Positions 61,379-64,000 of a stretch of DNA of 64,000 bases are shown in pieces. Origin of the DNA: Fulvia fulva (taxonomy: Eukaryota; Ascomycota; Dothideomycetes; Mycosphaerellales; Mycosphaerellaceae); the NCBI RefSeq assembly GCF_020509005.1, contig NC_063013.1:5332001-5396000 (forward strand), written 5' to 3'. Positions within the stretch are counted from its first letter, which is position 1. Each line of letters begins with the position of its first letter. The notes beneath the pieces are model-generated. The model did not search any database, was not told the origin of the DNA, and saw only the letters and a list, made by a program, of their open reading frames with translations. The position numbers and the translations under genes were made by a program.

Positions 61379-62113
61379 GGTCCTCCAGGCCTCTCAAGGT
61401 GGTATGGCAGACAAGACACGCAGCAGACTTCTACGCGTAGGACTTGCACTCGGCTCTGCAGCTGCAGCTTGGTGGGAAGGAGTGCGCGGGTAGCGTGTCA
61501 TTATAGTCCCTGGATGATGGATGATGGCGGCAGTCTACCGTAGGTGCTTCAAAGTTCAAGGTGAAATCGCTGGTCTAGGGTCCTAGGGACGAGTAAGAGT
61601 AAGGCGAAGCTTAAACTTTAGTGATCCCCTGTTTGATCGGAGGGAATCGAGACCGATTATTGTCCGCCGGACGTTGTACGATGGACCATAATAGCTCCTA
61701 GGATGGTTACTCCGATGTGCAACAGCTGTCTATGCTATGCCGTCCTGGCAATGTCTGGAGCATACATCTAAGTGCTATAGAGCCGTCATAGATGATAGGT
61801 TTGCTGCTTCGGCAAGATCCTCAAGCGATATCAACGAGCAGGCGACTGCATCGAATGTTTCAGTGTCGTTCTCGCTCCGCACATGATCCTGGTACTTGGA
61901 GCAACTCTTTTTTCGTTGCGCACGAATTGTCACCATGCGCGTCGGCCATGATTGCACCGTACGCAGCATCGCCTTTCACTAATCACAACGCTCCATCAAG
62001 CTGGAGATCGGCCGGTGCCTCGACTGCATTCTACCACTTGTTACAACCCCGATGACAGCTGCGAAAACGCTTGGGGCTACCCTGCACATTCGCGGAAAGT
62101 GGAAGACTCGAAC
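61379..62113. other. Divergent intergenic region, F-box gene / JmjC gene
   Basis: 735 bp between the start codons at 61,378 (minus) and 62,114 (plus). Open frames on both strands have no family resemblance. It should contain both promoters. I see no tRNA or other RNA gene. Confidence 0.5.
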
Positions 62114-63257
62114 ATGGCAGGTGATCCCTTGGTTGCCTTGATCACTTCGTACCACGAACTCAACCCGTCTCTGCTGGACGAACTGGAGGACCTGCCGACT
62201 GCGCTCGAATTTTCGACATACACCGCGAAGAACAGGCCTTTCGTCGTACGAGGCGGTGCCAGGAATTGGAGTGCGGTCCAGCGTTGGGATGCCGCGTATC
62301 TGGCGACGGTGCTCAAGGACAAGGATGTGAAAGTAGCGGTGACACCACATGGGTAGGTGGACTGTTGACCTTTCTTCGGTCTCGGACTTAGTCACCATTC
62401 TTGTCATTGCTTGCGGCTGAACTGAACAGGAATGCAGATGCCGTGGTCGAGGATGAGAGCGGCCGACTCCTTTTCGTGGAGCCTCATGAGATTCATGAGT
62501 CTTTCAGCCAGCTCTTGAGATATGTTCAAGAGGATTCGAAACAGTCCAAGGGACTGGTCAAGTATGCACAGCCTCGTAAGTCATGGTACGCGAGCATTCC
62601 ATTCCTCGAAGCTCATTGTATGCAGAGAATGACAGTCTCAGACTTGAGTATCCTGAGCTCTTCCCGGATGTGCCAAAGACGATGCCGTTCGCCAGCGAGG
62701 CATTGAATCAAGAACCAGATGCAATCAACTTCTGGTTGGGAAACGATCGATCCACTACATCTCTCCACAAGGACAACTACGAAAACATCTATGCCCAGAT
62801 ACGAGGACAGAAACACTTCGTCCTGCTTCCACCAGTAGAAATTCCTTGCGTCAACGAGACGCCACTTCAGTTCGCACGATACCATCCATCTCTGGAACAT
62901 GAGCACAAGCTCGAGCCTGGTCTCGATACCGATACCGAGCTGATCCCGGTACCCTTATGGGATCCTGATGAGCCAGATACCAGGTCTACAGTCTACTCGA
63001 AGCACTCGAAGTCGTTGAGAGTCACTCTCTATGAAGGCGACATCATGTATCTGCCTGCTATGTGGTACCACAAAGTTAAGCAGGGGAACGGACCTGAAGG
63101 CTTCTCGTGCTCGGTCAACTACTGGTATGACATGGAGTTTGGCGGTAGCTTCTGGACTAGCACTGCCTTCATTCGAGATGTGTATAATGCTCGGACGAAG
63201 GAAGTGAACTATCCGGAGCTGAAAATCGAGAACGATGAAGACGCGCGCACTGGCTGA
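62114..63257 (+). CDS. JMJD7-like JmjC-domain hydroxylase
   Basis: 2-oxoglutarate/Fe(II) oxygenase resembling JMJD7, whose animal member is a lysyl hydroxylase of TRAFAC GTPases (the fungal substrate is unknown). Exons: 62,114-62,352; 62,430-62,575; 62,626-63,257, giving 338 residues, close to the animal protein. N-terminal helices and FVVRGG..NW come first. The double-stranded beta-helix then shows NFWLG, the iron ligands H-D in SLHKD (~175 and ~177), YENIYAQIRGQKHF with the 2-oxoglutarate Lys, and the last His in WYHKV (~277), followed by VNYWYDMEF, a family signature. Both introns (77 and 50 nt) are GT-AG. The start ATG follows a good AAC context. Convergent with the next gene, 40 bp between stops. 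Confidence 0.92.
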
Positions 63258-63297
63258 GGGACTTTACTCATGACATGTTCCCCTTTGACATCGCCAG

Positions 63298-64000
63298 CTA
63301 GTACAACCCACTCAGCGAATACCTGCCCACTCTATTGCCTGAGATGTCGGTAAAGTAGATGGCATCTCCTGGCCCATAGTTGACAGCAACGTCAACATAC
63401 GGCGGCAGCGGGCTCAACGTTCCTGGCAAGCCGATTGAAGCACCAGTGTTGGGGAAGTCAACGTAGCTGAACTTCAGCGTATCGGTGTCGAGACGTGCCA
63501 GTCGATCGACGTTCTGCATCAAGTCAGCATCGCACCAGAAAGGGACGAAGTACGGCAAGACTTACGAAGAAGCTGTACCACACACCACCATACTTGTCGA
63601 TGGCGTCATCAGCTCCAATTCCCAGCAACTGATTGGTATGGAAGATCTCGATCTTGTGCGTCTTCATGTTGATCCGACCGATGCCGTTCCCAGTGAAGAG
63701 CGCAAAGTACACAAATCCGTCCTTCTCGGCACGAATGACAGTCGGCATCTGGAGAGGCTCTGGCAGATCACACTCGCTCGTCACATCGGTCTTTGGGCCG
63801 TATGTCAAGATCTTGTTCGCCAGCAGCTCGGCGATGTACACAACACCGTCTGATGCGACAAACAAACCTAGCGGCAGCGAAAGTGGCGTTGGGATGGGAT
63901 AGTTGGTGAAGCTCTCCGTCGCGAAGGAGACGAATGAGAACACATTTCCCGTCTGTGTAAGCCAAATCCCATCTTTCGCCGTATACAGATCGTTGAACGG
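63298..64000 (-). CDS. Streptogramin lyase (Vgb)-like beta-propeller protein, 3' part
   Basis: Minus-strand gene running off the right end of the window. Exons 63,566-64,000+ and 63,298-63,513 join in frame over a 52-nt GT-AG intron (63,514-63,565), after GVWYSFF. The visible ~216 residues form repeated strands of the type DGVVYIAELLANKI, DGFVYFALFTGNGIGRI and GPGDAIYFTDISGNRVGR, the blade pattern of virginiamycin B lyase / SMP-30-like propellers, and end at TAG 63,298. Fungi have many such secreted or cytosolic proteins. A lyase activity is not established here. The 5' end and any signal peptide are outside the window. Confidence 0.82.

Noticed and set aside
63298..64000. Recent bacterial transfer of a streptogramin lyase
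   Set aside because: The gene has a spliceosomal intron and host-like codon use, and such propellers are widespread in fungi.

Overview
The window looks like a chromosome segment of a filamentous ascomycete (Pezizomycotina; a Dothideomycete would fit, but I cannot prove the class). Evidence: short GT-AG introns of about 50-80 nt, fungal-type genes, and a repeat block carrying the mark of repeat-induced point mutation (RIP). In that block CA and TG dinucleotides are almost gone and TA is in excess. Reading frames are broken mainly by TAG/TAA where related copies have CAG, CAA or TGG.

Positions 1 to about 50,458 (79% of the window) are nested transposable elements with no host gene that I can support. 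In order: a chimeric, un-RIPed LINE 3' half (1-2,222); a RIPed Ty3/gypsy chromovirus with its 3' LTR (2,223-6,070); an unassigned RIPed stretch (6,071-6,845); full-length LINE A copy 2 (6,846-11,852); LINE B on the minus strand, tail to tail with it (11,853-14,441); Copia fragments on the minus strand interrupted by a small LTR (14,815-15,983); LINE A copy 3 (15,984-20,923); a minus-strand Copia split by LINE C, which has a 15-bp target-site duplication (20,924-31,057); a minus-strand gypsy (31,058-37,242); LINE A copy 4, minus strand (37,243-42,200); a plus-strand gypsy end with LTR (42,201-44,351); a plus-strand Copia with its 3' LTR (44,352-47,665); a second LINE B fragment (47,666-49,048); a Fot1/pogo-like DNA transposon (49,051-50,183); and an inverted, mostly un-RIPed copy of the Copia LTR (50,252-50,458).

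RIP stops abruptly near 50,283. From about 50,460 to the end lies an ordinary gene-rich region: glyoxalase II, a GTPBP1-like translational GTPase, Tom22, a Dal5-type MFS transporter, a metal-dependent amidohydrolase, an F-box protein, a JMJD7-like JmjC hydroxylase and the 3' part of a streptogramin-lyase-like beta-propeller protein. I rebuilt exon structures by eye; in each spliced gene the exons join in frame.

The host genes are mostly housekeeping and form no biosynthetic cluster. The transporter and amidohydrolase share a divergent promoter and may form an uptake-and-hydrolysis pair. I found no convincing new multi-gene system. The most unusual signals are in the repeats: an identical 59-nt 5' leader on two otherwise different LINEs, a conserved 3' end with an (ATCT)n tail on LINE families, an un-RIPed chimeric LINE, and a RIP boundary inside an inverted LTR.
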